NCBI GenBank assembly: GCA_023422775.1
Contig: JAFAGM010000089.1
Coordinates: 1 to 64,000 of the forward strand
Origin: Pseudomonadota bacterium
Lineage (GTDB): Bacteria; Pseudomonadota; Alphaproteobacteria; Rhizobiales; Xanthobacteraceae
Length of the DNA stretch: 64,000 bases
Direction of reading: 5' to 3'
Shown: positions 16,828 through 25,067 of the stretch, piece by piece
Layout of the letters: each line of letters starts with the position of its first letter
Numbering within the stretch: the stretch's first letter is position 1
Translations under genes and position numbers: made by a program
The notes under the pieces: generated by a model
What the model saw: the letters and a program-made list of their open reading frames with translations, nothing else
The model's database searches: none
What the model was told of the DNA's origin: nothing

Positions 16828-18408
16828 GTGCAATTTCACTTTTCCAACCACGTGCTCGATGTCGACCTTCGCGAATTGACCCGCGGCGGCGAGAGCATCG
16901 CGGTCGAGCCGCAGGTGTTCGACCTTCTGGTCCACCTGATCCGGAATCGCGACCACGTCGTCACCAAGGACGACCTGATCGAGACGGTGTGGGATGGGCG
17001 TATCGTCTCCGAGTCCACCCTGACGAGCCGCATCAACGCCGCGCGCAAGGCGGTCGGCGATACCGGCAAGGATCAGACCATGATCCGCACCATTGCGCGA
17101 AAGGGATTTCGCTTCGTCGGCGACGTGCAGCCGAAAGCCGCGAACGGCGCCGACGCGCGCCACGATGCGCCGCAATCACCCGCGCCCGCTTCCGAGCCGC
17201 AGCACCGGCATTCTCCGGCGCTCGACCGCACCGCGATCGCCGTGCTGCCGTTCGCCAATCTCTCGGGCGAGCCGGAGCAGGAGTATTTTTCCGAAGGCAT
17301 CAGCGAGGATATCATCACCGCGCTGTCGAAGCTGCGCTGGTTCTATGTGATCGCGCGGAATTCCTCGTTCCTCTATCGGGGGAAGTCCGTCCACCACAAG
17401 CAGATCGGCGAGGAACTCAGCGTCGGCTACCTCGTCGAAGGCAGCGTGCGCAAGGACGGCGATCACGTGCGCATCAACGCCCAACTCGTCGACGTCACGA
17501 CCGGCAGTCACCTCTGGGCCGAGCGCTACGACCGCGATCTCGCCGACGTATTCGCCGTGCAGGATGAAATCACCCAGGCCGTTGTCGCCGCGATCGAGCC
17601 GCAGCTCTACGCAGCGGAGGATTTCCGCGCCCGGCGCAAGACGCCGGACAACATGGACGCGTGGGACCTCGTGATGCGGGCGCTGTCGCATTACTGGCGG
17701 GTGACGCGGCAGGACAATCTGGTGGCCCAGGCGCTGCTGGAAAAGGCGATCAGCGTCGATCCGAATTATGGCCAGGCGCTCGGCCTGCTGGCGGCCTGCC
17801 ATACCTTCAGCGCCCATATGGGCTGGGAGGAGATGTCAAAGGCTGTCCCGGCCGCGGAACACGCAGCGCTGGCGGCGATCCGCTCCGATAGCGAGGACGC
17901 GTGGGCGCATTATGCGCTCGCCAGCGCCTATCTGTTCCAAGGGCGGTTCGACGATTGCATCGCCGAGTTCGAACTGGCGCTCCAGCTCAATCCGAATTTC
18001 TCGCCCGCGCGCGGCATCTATGGCGTCGCGCTGTCCTATCGCGGCCGCTGGCAGGAGGGCGATCGCGCCGCGCGCGAGGCGCTCAAGTTCTCGCCGCGCG
18101 ATCCCTTTGCCGCGATCTATTGCGGCGTTGCCGCGTATTGCCAGTATATCGGCCGCAACTATCAGGAAGCGATCCGCCTGTCGCGCGAAGGGTTGCGACA
18201 GCGCAGCGACTTCGTCGGCGCCCACCGCGTGCTGACCGCCGCCCTCGGCATGGTCGGCAACACCGACGCCGCCAAAGCCGCGCTCGAGGGCCTCCGCCGC
18301 GCCCAACCCAACATCTCGCTGGCCTGGCTCGCCACCGGACTGCCGTTCGAGCACGAGGAAGACAAGATGCATTACCTGGAGGGGTTTAGGCGGGCGGGGT
18401 TGAGGTAG
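16828..18408 (+). CDS. CadC-like winged-helix regulator with TolB-like and TPR regions
   Basis: The 526-residue protein starts at GTG 16828. The N-terminal OmpR/CadC-type winged helix (about 1-100) is visible in EPQVFDLLVHLIRNRDHVVT, ETVWDGRIVSESTLTSRINA and TIARKGFRFVGDV. A Pro/Ala/His-rich linker (about 105-135) follows. The next segment (about 138-260) begins IAVLPFANLSGEPEQEYFSE and GISEDIITALSKLR, the FlgO/TolB-like adenylate-cyclase-associated domain. The remaining C-terminus is a TPR-type solenoid (ISVDPNYGQALGLLAACHTF, AWAHYALASAYLFQGRFDDC, LALQLNPNFSPARGIYG). No membrane helix was seen, so it is likely a cytoplasmic regulator. Its target is unknown; the divergent methyltransferase is one candidate. 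Confidence 0.88.
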   Translation: MQFHFSNHVLDVDLRELTRGGESIAVEPQVFDLLVHLIRNRDHVVTKDDLIETVWDGRIVSESTLTSRINAARKAVGDTGKDQTMIRTIARKGFRFVGDVQPKAANGADARHDAPQSPAPASEPQHRHSPALDRTAIAVLPFANLSGEPEQEYFSEGISEDIITALSKLRWFYVIARNSSFLYRGKSVHHKQIGEELSVGYLVEGSVRKDGDHVRINAQLVDVTTGSHLWAERYDRDLADVFAVQDEITQAVVAAIEPQLYAAEDFRARRKTPDNMDAWDLVMRALSHYWRVTRQDNLVAQALLEKAISVDPNYGQALGLLAACHTFSAHMGWEEMSKAVPAAEHAALAAIRSDSEDAWAHYALASAYLFQGRFDDCIAEFELALQLNPNFSPARGIYGVALSYRGRWQEGDRAAREALKFSPRDPFAAIYCGVAAYCQYIGRNYQEAIRLSREGLRQRSDFVGAHRVLTAALGMVGNTDAAKAALEGLRRAQPNISLAWLATGLPFEHEEDKMHYLEGFRRAGLR

Positions 18409-18434
18409 GGGGCCTCGCTTCCCTCAACTGGACA

Positions 18435-18482
18435 CTTCCTCCCGACTACAAGTTCGATCGGGATGAGGCGAACGAGCGGTGA
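18435..18482 (+). pseudogene. C-terminal tail of a lost VapB/AbrB-type antitoxin
   Basis: The frame ending at TGA 18480-18482 reads LPPDYKFDRDEANER and overlaps the PIN toxin GTG (GTGA). Antitoxins paired with this PIN subfamily often end with LP.D..FDR.EAN.R. The ~60 residues of DNA-binding N-terminus that should precede it are missing: the upstream bases run directly into the stop of the CadC-like gene. Confidence 0.6.
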
Positions 18483-18883
18483 AGGCGCTCTTCGACACCG
18501 ACATCCTCGTCTACACCGCGACCTCGGACGCCAGAAAGCAGCGGGCAGTGGCTTGCCTGGGCCACGGAGGCGTCGTCAGCGTTCAGGTGCTGAACGAATT
18601 CGTTCACATTGCCCGCCGCAAGCTTCATCATGACTGGCCGCAGGTCGAACTCGCGCTCGGGCTGTTCCGCGCGTCGCTCGACGACGTCCTGCCCGTCACG
18701 CTGAACACGCACACGGGCGCCGTGTCGCTTGCCCGCGCGCACGGCCTGTCGTTCTACGACGCCCTGATCGTCGCCGCCGCTATCGTGGACGGTTGCGACA
18801 CGCTTTTCAGCGAAGACATGCAGCATGGCCGCAGTGTCGGCGGTCTCGCCATCGTCAATCCGTTTCTTGAGAGTGCGCCATAG
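18479..18883 (+). CDS. PIN-domain ribonuclease, VapC-type toxin without antitoxin
   Basis: The 134-residue PIN domain begins MKALFDTDILVYTATSDARK. All four acidic active-site positions appear to be there: D6 or D8 in FDTDILVYT, E in SVQVLNEFVHIA, D in GLSFYDALIVAAA, and D in CDTLFSEDMQHG. It should therefore be able to bind metal and cut RNA. The start is GTG 18479, overlapping the stop of an antitoxin remnant. No complete antitoxin gene is adjacent, so the toxin is either tolerated, neutralised by another antitoxin, or silent. Confidence 0.85.
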   Translation: MKALFDTDILVYTATSDARKQRAVACLGHGGVVSVQVLNEFVHIARRKLHHDWPQVELALGLFRASLDDVLPVTLNTHTGAVSLARAHGLSFYDALIVAAAIVDGCDTLFSEDMQHGRSVGGLAIVNPFLESAP

Positions 18884-18889
18884 TTGCTC

Positions 18890-18956
18890 CCCCAGAGGTG
18901 CGAACGCAGGGACTCATGCCGCGTGATCTCTCGATAGTGCGTACTCGCAGACGACG
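18890..18956. repeat. Intergenic repeat, family D partial copy
   Basis: GTGCGAACGCAGGGACTCAT and GCCGCGTGATCTCTCGATA follow the left two thirds of the 13629 element, and the final GACGACGG is the right edge. Lies between convergent genes. Confidence 0.6.
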
Positions 18957-18960
18957 GAAG

Positions 18961-21411
18961 TTACGAACCCTTCATCCGCCGCGCCGCCGCTGTCACGTCG
19001 ACGACGTTATCCACTTCCGCGCGCCAGCGCGTGATTTCCGCGGCCAGGATCGGATGATTGAACCCCTTCAGGTTCAGATCATCGATCGGCCTTCCCTCGA
19101 CCCACTGCTCGACCATGCCGTAGACGCGCCTGGACACCACGATCTGGTTGGCCTTGGCCTCGTCGCAGAGTCTCGACGCCAGGTTGGTGACGCTGCCGAT
19201 CGCGGCGTATTCCAGCCGCTGCTCGAAGCCGATCTGGCCGAGGGTGGCGTAGCCCAGCGCGATGCCGATGCCGAAGCCGAGATTGTGGCCGCGGTTGCGC
19301 CACTTCTCCGTCAGTTCGCCGATGGTGTCGCGCATCTCGACCGACATCTTCACCGCGCGCGCGGTGTGGTCGGCGAACTGGATCGGCGCGTTGAACAGGA
19401 TCATCACGCCGTCACCGGCATAGCGGTCGAGCGTGCCTTCGTACTTGAAGATCAGTTCCCCGAGGGCTGCGTGATATTCGCGCAGCACGTTCATCGCCTC
19501 TTCCGGTTCGGTGGTCTCGGTGAACGCCGTAAAGCCGCGCAGGTCGCAGAACACGACCGTTACTTCGCGGCGGTGGCTGTCGAGCAGGCCTTCATGACCG
19601 TCGGAGGAGGCGATCAGCTGCGCCACCTGCGGCGCGAGGAAACGCTCCAGCCTCCGGATGCGCTCGATCTCGCCAAGCTGCGTCTCCACCCGCTCTTCCA
19701 GCGATCGATTCCAGTCCTTGAGCTGGTCGGTCTGCTCCTGCAGCTTGTCGGCCTGCCGGCGCACGGTGTTGTGCGCGGTCTCAAGTTCGCGGCTCTTCTG
19801 GTCCACCTCGGTGAACAGCCGCGCGTTGCGCATCGCCAGCACCGCCTGGTGCGCAAACGTCTTCATCAGGCCGATCAGGTTGACGGAGAACTCGCCGGCG
19901 CTCTGCCGCAGCACCACCAGCGATCCCAGGATGCCGGTCTGATCGACCAGCGGCACCACCAGAACCGAATGAAAGCCGGCTTCGATCGTGACGTCGCGCA
20001 GCGGATGCTCTGACATCTCGCCGAGATCGGGAATGTCGATCGGCTCGCCGCTCGCGGCTGCTTCGCCGAGCGGCGACTTGTCGGCGTCGATGGCGCGGTG
20101 GCTACCTTCGGCAGACTTGTCGATGCCGATCGATTCGGTGAGATGGAACTGGCGATTGTCGGCGTCGTAGCCATAGATCAGCACGGCATCGGCATGGGTG
20201 ATTTCCAGCGCGCGCGCGGCGACCGTCGGCAGCACGGCGTTGAGGTCGAGCGAGGAAGCGACGGCGCGGCCGACTTCCTCGAGCACCTTGAGCTCGTTGA
20301 TCGACTGCGCCAGATCCCGCGTCCGTTCCTTCACCTTCTCTTCCAGGCCCGAATAGGTCGCGGCCAATTGTCCGGCCATGCCGTTGAACTGGTTTGCGAG
20401 CTCTTCCAGTTCGTCCGCCGTCTTCACCTCGATACGGTGGCCGAAATCGCCGGCGCCGAGACGCCGCGCGCCCGCTTGCAGCGCCGTGATCGGCACCAGC
20501 ATTCGGCGGGCCATGATGGTGCCCGCGATGATCGCGACGATGAGGCCGAGCCCGATCAAAAGCGCGATCCGCACCAACTGATCGCGGATCGGCGTCAGCG
20601 CCTGCGCGGTCGGCTGCTCGAAGAACACGTGCCAGCCGAGCCTCGGCACCGCGGCTGCCGTCGTCAGCACCGCGTCGCCGTGGATGTCCCTGCCGGACTT
20701 CAGCTCCCTGCCGCCGGTCGGAATGACGGCGGCGACCTGTGGCAGCGTGGAAAGGTTCTTGCCGACCTCCGGTCCCCTGGCCGAACTCGCCAGCACCTCG
20801 CCCCTGGGATCGATCACGTAGGCGAACGCCACCTTGCCGACCTGTGCATCCTCGAAATAGTCGGCGAGAAAGCCAAGATTGATCTCGGCGACGGTGATGC
20901 TGCCGTCGGCATGAGGCAGGGAGATCGACATGAACGGACGCTGGTCCCGCAGATATGCCTGCGAGAAGCTGGTGCCGTGCCTGACGGTCTCGATGAACCT
21001 GACGTCGCGGGAAAAGTCGGCGTTGCTGTCGAGCGTGACGGTCTGGCGGGTATGGCGCAGCTGCTCGCGGCCCTGAGCGCTGAGCAGCGAGAGCTGGCTG
21101 ACCTGCGGCACCTGGCGCAGCAGTTGCGCGTAGTCGGCGCGGCGCTCCTCTGTCCTGGTCGAGGAGGCGCGGGTCACCCAGCTGATCTGCCGCTCCAGGT
21201 CGCCCATCGATTGCTCGATCCGCTTGGCGGTGGCTTCGGCCTTCTCCGACATGCCGTCGGCCAGCGATCGCTTGATGCCGCCATAGGTGATCCAGATTTC
21301 CATCGCGCCGTTGACGGCCAGCACGAACACGACGAGGCCGACCAGCGCGACGACGTATTTGGCAAACAGGCCTTCGCGCAGGAACCAGACCTTGTCCTTG
21401 ACCTCGCTCAT
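18961..21411 (-). CDS. Membrane class III adenylate/guanylate cyclase with sensor, HAMP and GAF domains
   Basis: The 816-residue protein is modular. A signal-anchor helix (about 17-40, AKYVVALVGLVVFVLAVNG) comes first, then a large periplasmic Cache-type region (about 45-280). A second helix (VRIALLIGLGLIVAIIAGTI) leads to HAMP (RMLVPITALQAGARRLGAGD). A GAF domain follows (about 385-540), then a coiled coil and the class III cyclase domain (about 605-780). Metal-binding aspartates are visible in VVFCDLRGFTAFTE and RYAGDGVMILFNAP, and the dimer-interface region in GIGIALGYATLGQIGF. It converts ATP to cAMP (or GTP to cGMP) in response to a periplasmic signal. A Crp-like receptor is encoded 2.5 kb away at 23903. 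Confidence 0.9.
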   Translation of the reverse strand: MSEVKDKVWFLREGLFAKYVVALVGLVVFVLAVNGAMEIWITYGGIKRSLADGMSEKAEATAKRIEQSMGDLERQISWVTRASSTRTEERRADYAQLLRQVPQVSQLSLLSAQGREQLRHTRQTVTLDSNADFSRDVRFIETVRHGTSFSQAYLRDQRPFMSISLPHADGSITVAEINLGFLADYFEDAQVGKVAFAYVIDPRGEVLASSARGPEVGKNLSTLPQVAAVIPTGGRELKSGRDIHGDAVLTTAAAVPRLGWHVFFEQPTAQALTPIRDQLVRIALLIGLGLIVAIIAGTIMARRMLVPITALQAGARRLGAGDFGHRIEVKTADELEELANQFNGMAGQLAATYSGLEEKVKERTRDLAQSINELKVLEEVGRAVASSLDLNAVLPTVAARALEITHADAVLIYGYDADNRQFHLTESIGIDKSAEGSHRAIDADKSPLGEAAASGEPIDIPDLGEMSEHPLRDVTIEAGFHSVLVVPLVDQTGILGSLVVLRQSAGEFSVNLIGLMKTFAHQAVLAMRNARLFTEVDQKSRELETAHNTVRRQADKLQEQTDQLKDWNRSLEERVETQLGEIERIRRLERFLAPQVAQLIASSDGHEGLLDSHRREVTVVFCDLRGFTAFTETTEPEEAMNVLREYHAALGELIFKYEGTLDRYAGDGVMILFNAPIQFADHTARAVKMSVEMRDTIGELTEKWRNRGHNLGFGIGIALGYATLGQIGFEQRLEYAAIGSVTNLASRLCDEAKANQIVVSRRVYGMVEQWVEGRPIDDLNLKGFNHPILAAEITRWRAEVDNVVDVTAAARRMKGS

Positions 21412-21622
21412 CCGGATCCTCGCGCGCCACCTGGCGGCGCATCGCTGCTCGCGGCGCTGGCCTTTCCCGGGGGCCGCCGCAGATGGGCCTGCTTAGCACG
21501 AATCGAGTGGCCCGGCGGGCTCTCCGCCGGCATGGTTAGCCCGGATTCCGGGCAGGAATCCCGCGTCCCGTCTGGGCCAGGACAAGCCCGGCCATGACGT
21601 AAACCGATGGTCCGAACTGACC

Positions 21623-23683
21623 TCAGCGATTAAACAGCTGCCGCAACACCTCGTTCATCGGCTGGCTGTCCTGCTGCGGCGCGGCGTCGCTTGGCGGTGC
21701 CGGCGCTTCTGGAGCAGCGGCCTCGGCCGGCGCGGGAGCTTGCGCGGGCGAGGCGGGACTCGGAATGCTGCGCTGGCCGCCCGGGAGCGGCGCCGCCTGT
21801 GGCGAGCCGCCCTGACCCGAGCTTTGCCCGAACCCGCTCAGGCCCTGCTGCAGCAGATTGCCGATGGTCTCGCCGAGTTGGCCGCCGAGCGGGCTCGCAG
21901 GCTGGTTGGCGCCGGCCTGTCCGCCCGCGGCGCCCTGTTGTCCGCTGCCGAGCAGGCCGCCGATCGCGGCGCCAAGGCCGGCGCCGTTGGGGCCGAACAG
22001 GCCGTTGCCCATCTCCTTGAGCTTCGCATAGGCGCCTTCGGGATTGTCGAGGATGCCCTGCATCTCCGGATAGATCCGAGGGTTGCCCCACGGGCCTTCG
22101 ATCATCACGGGAATGCCGAACCCGACCGGGTCGGTAGCGCGGCCCTGGCCCTCGGTGGTCATCACAAGCTTCGGCTCGACACGGAAGCCGATCTGCCTGG
22201 TGCCGAGATCGATGGTGCCGGCGCCGGTCATCTTCACCAGCGGGCCGACCAGATTGAGATCGGTGGTCTGTGCCTGGCCCTTGTCGATCTTGAACGATGC
22301 AGAAAGCTGCGACAGGTCTGTCGCCTTCTCTTCGCTCTCCTGCCAGCCCGATAGCGTGCCTGACGTGAGCGAGCGGATCATCTGCGCGACGTTGAGCCCC
22401 CTGATCGCGCCGTCCTGGAACACGACGAAGGCGGTGCCTGCCACGTTCGACATGATCGCGCGCTGGCTGGTGCCGCTGGAGCGCACGCTGATCTTTGCCT
22501 GCATCCTGCCGTCGAGCTTGTCGAAGTCGGCCAGGCTGCGCAATACCGGCAAGGCGCGCACGCCGGTTAAGTCGGCACGCATCGCGAAAGTCGGATTGGC
22601 GGCGGATACGTCGATGGTCAGGTCGCCATTGGCGTTGCCGTCATAGGCGCCGATGTTGGCGACCTGCGCCCTCAATACGCCGCTCGCCAGCGTGGCATCG
22701 ATCGCGGCCGGGGCAAAGCGTCCGTCGCCGATGTTGAGTTCGGCCGCCGATATCCGCGCCTGCACGTCGATATAGTTGAGGCCGTTGAGGTCGATCGTCG
22801 CGCTGCTCCAGGGCTGCGCGGAGGAGCTTGTGCTGCGCGACGTAGCGACCGCAAGTTTCTGGAAATCGAGGTCGAGCTTGACCAGCGGCTTGCTCGCAAG
22901 GTCGATCGAGGCCCAGCCGTTGAAGGCGCCGTCGCCGAGCGTGCCGGTGACGCCGTTGAACATCACGGTGGAGCCGTTGAGCCGGACACCGGCCTTGGCC
23001 GAAAGCTGGGCGTTCAGGAGGCCGGGAGCGTCGATGGTGATCTCGGCCGGAATGTTCTGCCGCTCGATCGGCGGCGCAGGCGGCGCCGCCTTGATCTCGA
23101 ATTTCAGCGGATTGCCGTTGCTGCGCGCATTGCCGGACAGGTGGATCCTGCGGTCGGCATCGATGGATATCTCGGCATTCACGGTCTCGATCCTGCTCTC
23201 GACGCGGTCGCGCAGGTTGGAGAGCACGATCGTGCCGCCCGTGACACTGACATGCTCGATCGAAAACGCTTCAGGGTCCTTGGTCGCGGCAGGCGGCGAG
23301 GCGATGTTGGCCTCCCGCAGCCGCTCGCGCCGCAGCGGCAAATTCACCACCGGGCGGGTCACGACGAGTTCGGTGATGCGCGGCTTGCCGGCCCACACGC
23401 TCGCCAGCGTTACATCGGCCTGGATGCTGGCGGCCGCGAAGCGGTTGTTGATGTCGCGGTCCTTCGGGTCCTGCAGCGTCACGTCGTTCAGCGTGATGTT
23501 GAGCTGTGGCCACAGGCCGATCCGGGCGCCGCCGTTGATGGCGAGCCTGTGGCCGGTCTCGCGTTCGACCCGCTCCTTGATCTCGGCCGTCAGGAAGCCT
23601 GTGGGGATACCGATCACCAGCAGCAGCGCGACGATGACGACCACGGCGCCGATGGCCGCGCCGGCAATTTTCAGTACTCTCAT
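21623..23683 (-). CDS. AsmA-family protein
   Basis: The 686-residue protein starts with a signal anchor (LKIAGAAIGAVVVIVALLLV) and the AsmA N-terminal pattern IKERVERETGHRLAINGGAR, IGLWPQLNITLNDVTLQDP. The long middle is built from repeated beta strands. The C-terminal AsmA_2-like region contains DGAIRGLNVAQMIRSLTSG and IDLGTRQIGFRVEPKLVMT, then the typical VMIEGPWGNPRIYPEMQGIL. The tail (about 570-686) is low-complexity, rich in G, Q, A and P. AsmA proteins sit in the inner membrane with a large periplasmic part and affect outer-membrane lipid and protein traffic. It is divergent from the Crp-like gene; a Crp-type site lies in the shared region. Confidence 0.9.
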   Translation of the reverse strand: MRVLKIAGAAIGAVVVIVALLLVIGIPTGFLTAEIKERVERETGHRLAINGGARIGLWPQLNITLNDVTLQDPKDRDINNRFAAASIQADVTLASVWAGKPRITELVVTRPVVNLPLRRERLREANIASPPAATKDPEAFSIEHVSVTGGTIVLSNLRDRVESRIETVNAEISIDADRRIHLSGNARSNGNPLKFEIKAAPPAPPIERQNIPAEITIDAPGLLNAQLSAKAGVRLNGSTVMFNGVTGTLGDGAFNGWASIDLASKPLVKLDLDFQKLAVATSRSTSSSAQPWSSATIDLNGLNYIDVQARISAAELNIGDGRFAPAAIDATLASGVLRAQVANIGAYDGNANGDLTIDVSAANPTFAMRADLTGVRALPVLRSLADFDKLDGRMQAKISVRSSGTSQRAIMSNVAGTAFVVFQDGAIRGLNVAQMIRSLTSGTLSGWQESEEKATDLSQLSASFKIDKGQAQTTDLNLVGPLVKMTGAGTIDLGTRQIGFRVEPKLVMTTEGQGRATDPVGFGIPVMIEGPWGNPRIYPEMQGILDNPEGAYAKLKEMGNGLFGPNGAGLGAAIGGLLGSGQQGAAGGQAGANQPASPLGGQLGETIGNLLQQGLSGFGQSSGQGGSPQAAPLPGGQRSIPSPASPAQAPAPAEAAAPEAPAPPSDAAPQQDSQPMNEVLRQLFNR

Positions 23684-23819
23684 TTCGACATTCCAGACCG
23701 CGCAAACGGCTCTTGTTTCGGCCGCGCGACTTGCGGGCGCAACCGGTCAGGCGAGTTTATCCCGGAAACGGGATGCTGCTCACGGGAGCCAAAAATATTC
23801 CGGCCGTACGGCGAACTTA

Positions 23820-23835
23820 TGTGACTTATGACACA
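23820..23835. promoter_or_regulatory. Crp-type site upstream of the Crp-like gene
   Basis: TGTGACTTATGACACA fits TGTGA-N6-TCACA with one mismatch in the right half (ACACA). It lies 68-83 bp before the Crp-like ATG at 23903 and about 140 bp before the divergent asmA-type gene, a position suited to autoregulation. Confidence 0.5.
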
Positions 23836-23902
23836 CTCATGGGATAGGGAATCTTGCTAACGGCTTTGCCGGGTGGCCGGTTCCAATCTGGAAGGCAATA
23901 CA

Positions 23903-24577
23903 ATGAGTAAACAGGCCGAATTTGCGGTCATTCTGAAAATGAACCCGATGTTTGCGGATCTGGGCGCGGACGAGCTGCAGCGCATCTCCGGCCTTTGCCA
24001 CACCCAGCAGATGGGCGTCGGCGAGACGCTGTTCCAGAAGGGCGATCCGGGCGATGCGCTCTATGGCGTCCGGCGCGGCCAGATCCGGATCGAGACCGGC
24101 GCCTCCGATGGCAGCCGCCTGACGTTGAATTTCATGGGACCCGGCGATCTGTTCGGCGAGGTCGCCGTGCTCGACGGCGAGAGCCGCACGGCGGACGCCA
24201 CCGCCGGCGAGCCTTCGGAACTGTTCGTGCTGCGGCGTGAGGACTTTCTCTCCTTCCTCGAGCGCGAGCCGAAGGTCGCGATCAAGATCATCATGCTCTT
24301 GTGCCAGCGCATCCGCTGGCAGAGCGAGCGGATGGAGGAATCGGTGCTGCAGCCGCTGCCGGTCCGCCTGGCCCGGCGGCTCTGCGCGCTCGCCTCCGAT
24401 TTCGGCTCGGAAGTCCACATCTCGCAGGAACAGCTCGGCGTGTTCGTCGGCGCCGCCCGCGAAAGCGTCAACCGCCAGCTGCAGCTCTGGCGCAAGGACG
24501 GCATCCTCGATCTGCAGCGCGGAAGAATTCTGCTGCAGAACATGACCAAGCTGACGGCGGTGGCAAGGAACGAGTAA
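23903..24577 (+). CDS. Crp/Fnr-family transcriptional regulator, Crp-like
   Basis: The protein is 224 residues from ATG 23903 (an upstream frame to 23873 adds ten residues and is less likely). The N-terminal cyclic-nucleotide-binding beta-roll is visible as FQKGDPGDALYGVRRGQIRI and the phosphate-binding cassette FGEVAVLDGESRTADATA, where R-T replaces the R-S of E. coli Crp. The dimerisation helix is KVAIKIIMLLCQRIRWQSER. The C-terminal HTH, ISQEQLGVFVGAARESVNRQ, keeps the R-E-x3-R residues that read TGTGA half-sites. No Fnr-type cysteines are present. It likely binds cAMP and recognises TGTGA-N6-TCACA; three such sites occur in this window. Its target set is inferred. Confidence 0.9.
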   Translation: MSKQAEFAVILKMNPMFADLGADELQRISGLCHTQQMGVGETLFQKGDPGDALYGVRRGQIRIETGASDGSRLTLNFMGPGDLFGEVAVLDGESRTADATAGEPSELFVLRREDFLSFLEREPKVAIKIIMLLCQRIRWQSERMEESVLQPLPVRLARRLCALASDFGSEVHISQEQLGVFVGAARESVNRQLQLWRKDGILDLQRGRILLQNMTKLTAVARNE

Positions 24578-24587
24578 CTGAAGATAG

Positions 24588-24716
24588 TCAGGTACGCGCC
24601 TCACGACCGTGCCAGATCCTCTCCAGGGCGCGTCGTGCTGCACCGGCATTTGCACGATCGAGAAATGTCCGGAGCCGCGCGACGTCGTCCACGGCGTCGC
24701 GCGAAAGATGGATCAT
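24588..24716 (-). pseudogene. ParE/RelE-type toxin with internal deletion
   Basis: The frame starts ATG 24716 (ATGA overlap with the antitoxin stop). It reads MIHLSRDAVDDVARLRTFLD, RANAGAARRALERIW and then HGREART*. The first 35 residues are the N-terminal half of a ParE-type toxin. The last residues RIWHGREART match the usual C-terminal end of the same family (xRxWHGREAR). Only 42 residues remain of an expected ~95, so the central beta-sheet is gone. The junction lies at an IW repeat, which suggests an in-frame deletion between short matches. Confidence 0.7.
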
Positions 24717-25000
24717 CCGATCCTGCGCGGTTGCGGGCGAGGCAGTTCGTTGGCGGACCCCCAACTTTCGACCCATCGCTTGACTTCATTCAGCGGAGCG
24801 GCAGCGCCGGTTAGCTGGAATTCGTCGTAGCGACGACGGTCCTCGCTGACATCAGGACCGGCAAGATCAACCACCGAGTCGAGCAGGGCAACGGCCTCGG
24901 CTAACACGGCAGCAACGTCCTGACCTCGCTCCTTCGCCATTTCGCGAAGACGGGCGTCGGTTTCAGCGTCGATTTCAAGCGTGCGGTTGACTAAATTCAT
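24713..25000 (-). CDS. ParD/CopG-like ribbon-helix-helix antitoxin
   Basis: The 95-residue protein starts at ATG 25000. The N-terminal strand NLVNRTLEIDAETDARLREM leads into helices of a ribbon-helix-helix domain (AKERGQDVAAVLAEAVALLD). The C-terminal toxin-binding tail is acidic to mixed: DVSEDRRRYDEFQLTGAAA and PLNEVKRWVESWGSANELP. It ends with a 4-bp overlap (ATGA) with the toxin remnant at 24716. Antitoxin residues look complete; the partner does not. It may still repress its own promoter. Confidence 0.85.
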   Translation of the reverse strand: MNLVNRTLEIDAETDARLREMAKERGQDVAAVLAEAVALLDSVVDLAGPDVSEDRRRYDEFQLTGAAAPLNEVKRWVESWGSANELPRPQPRRIG

Positions 25001-25067
25001 GACTGCAAATCTATCATCTATCGACCAGCTGTCGAGGCGTCCCAATAGGCCGCGCGAGTAAATTATG

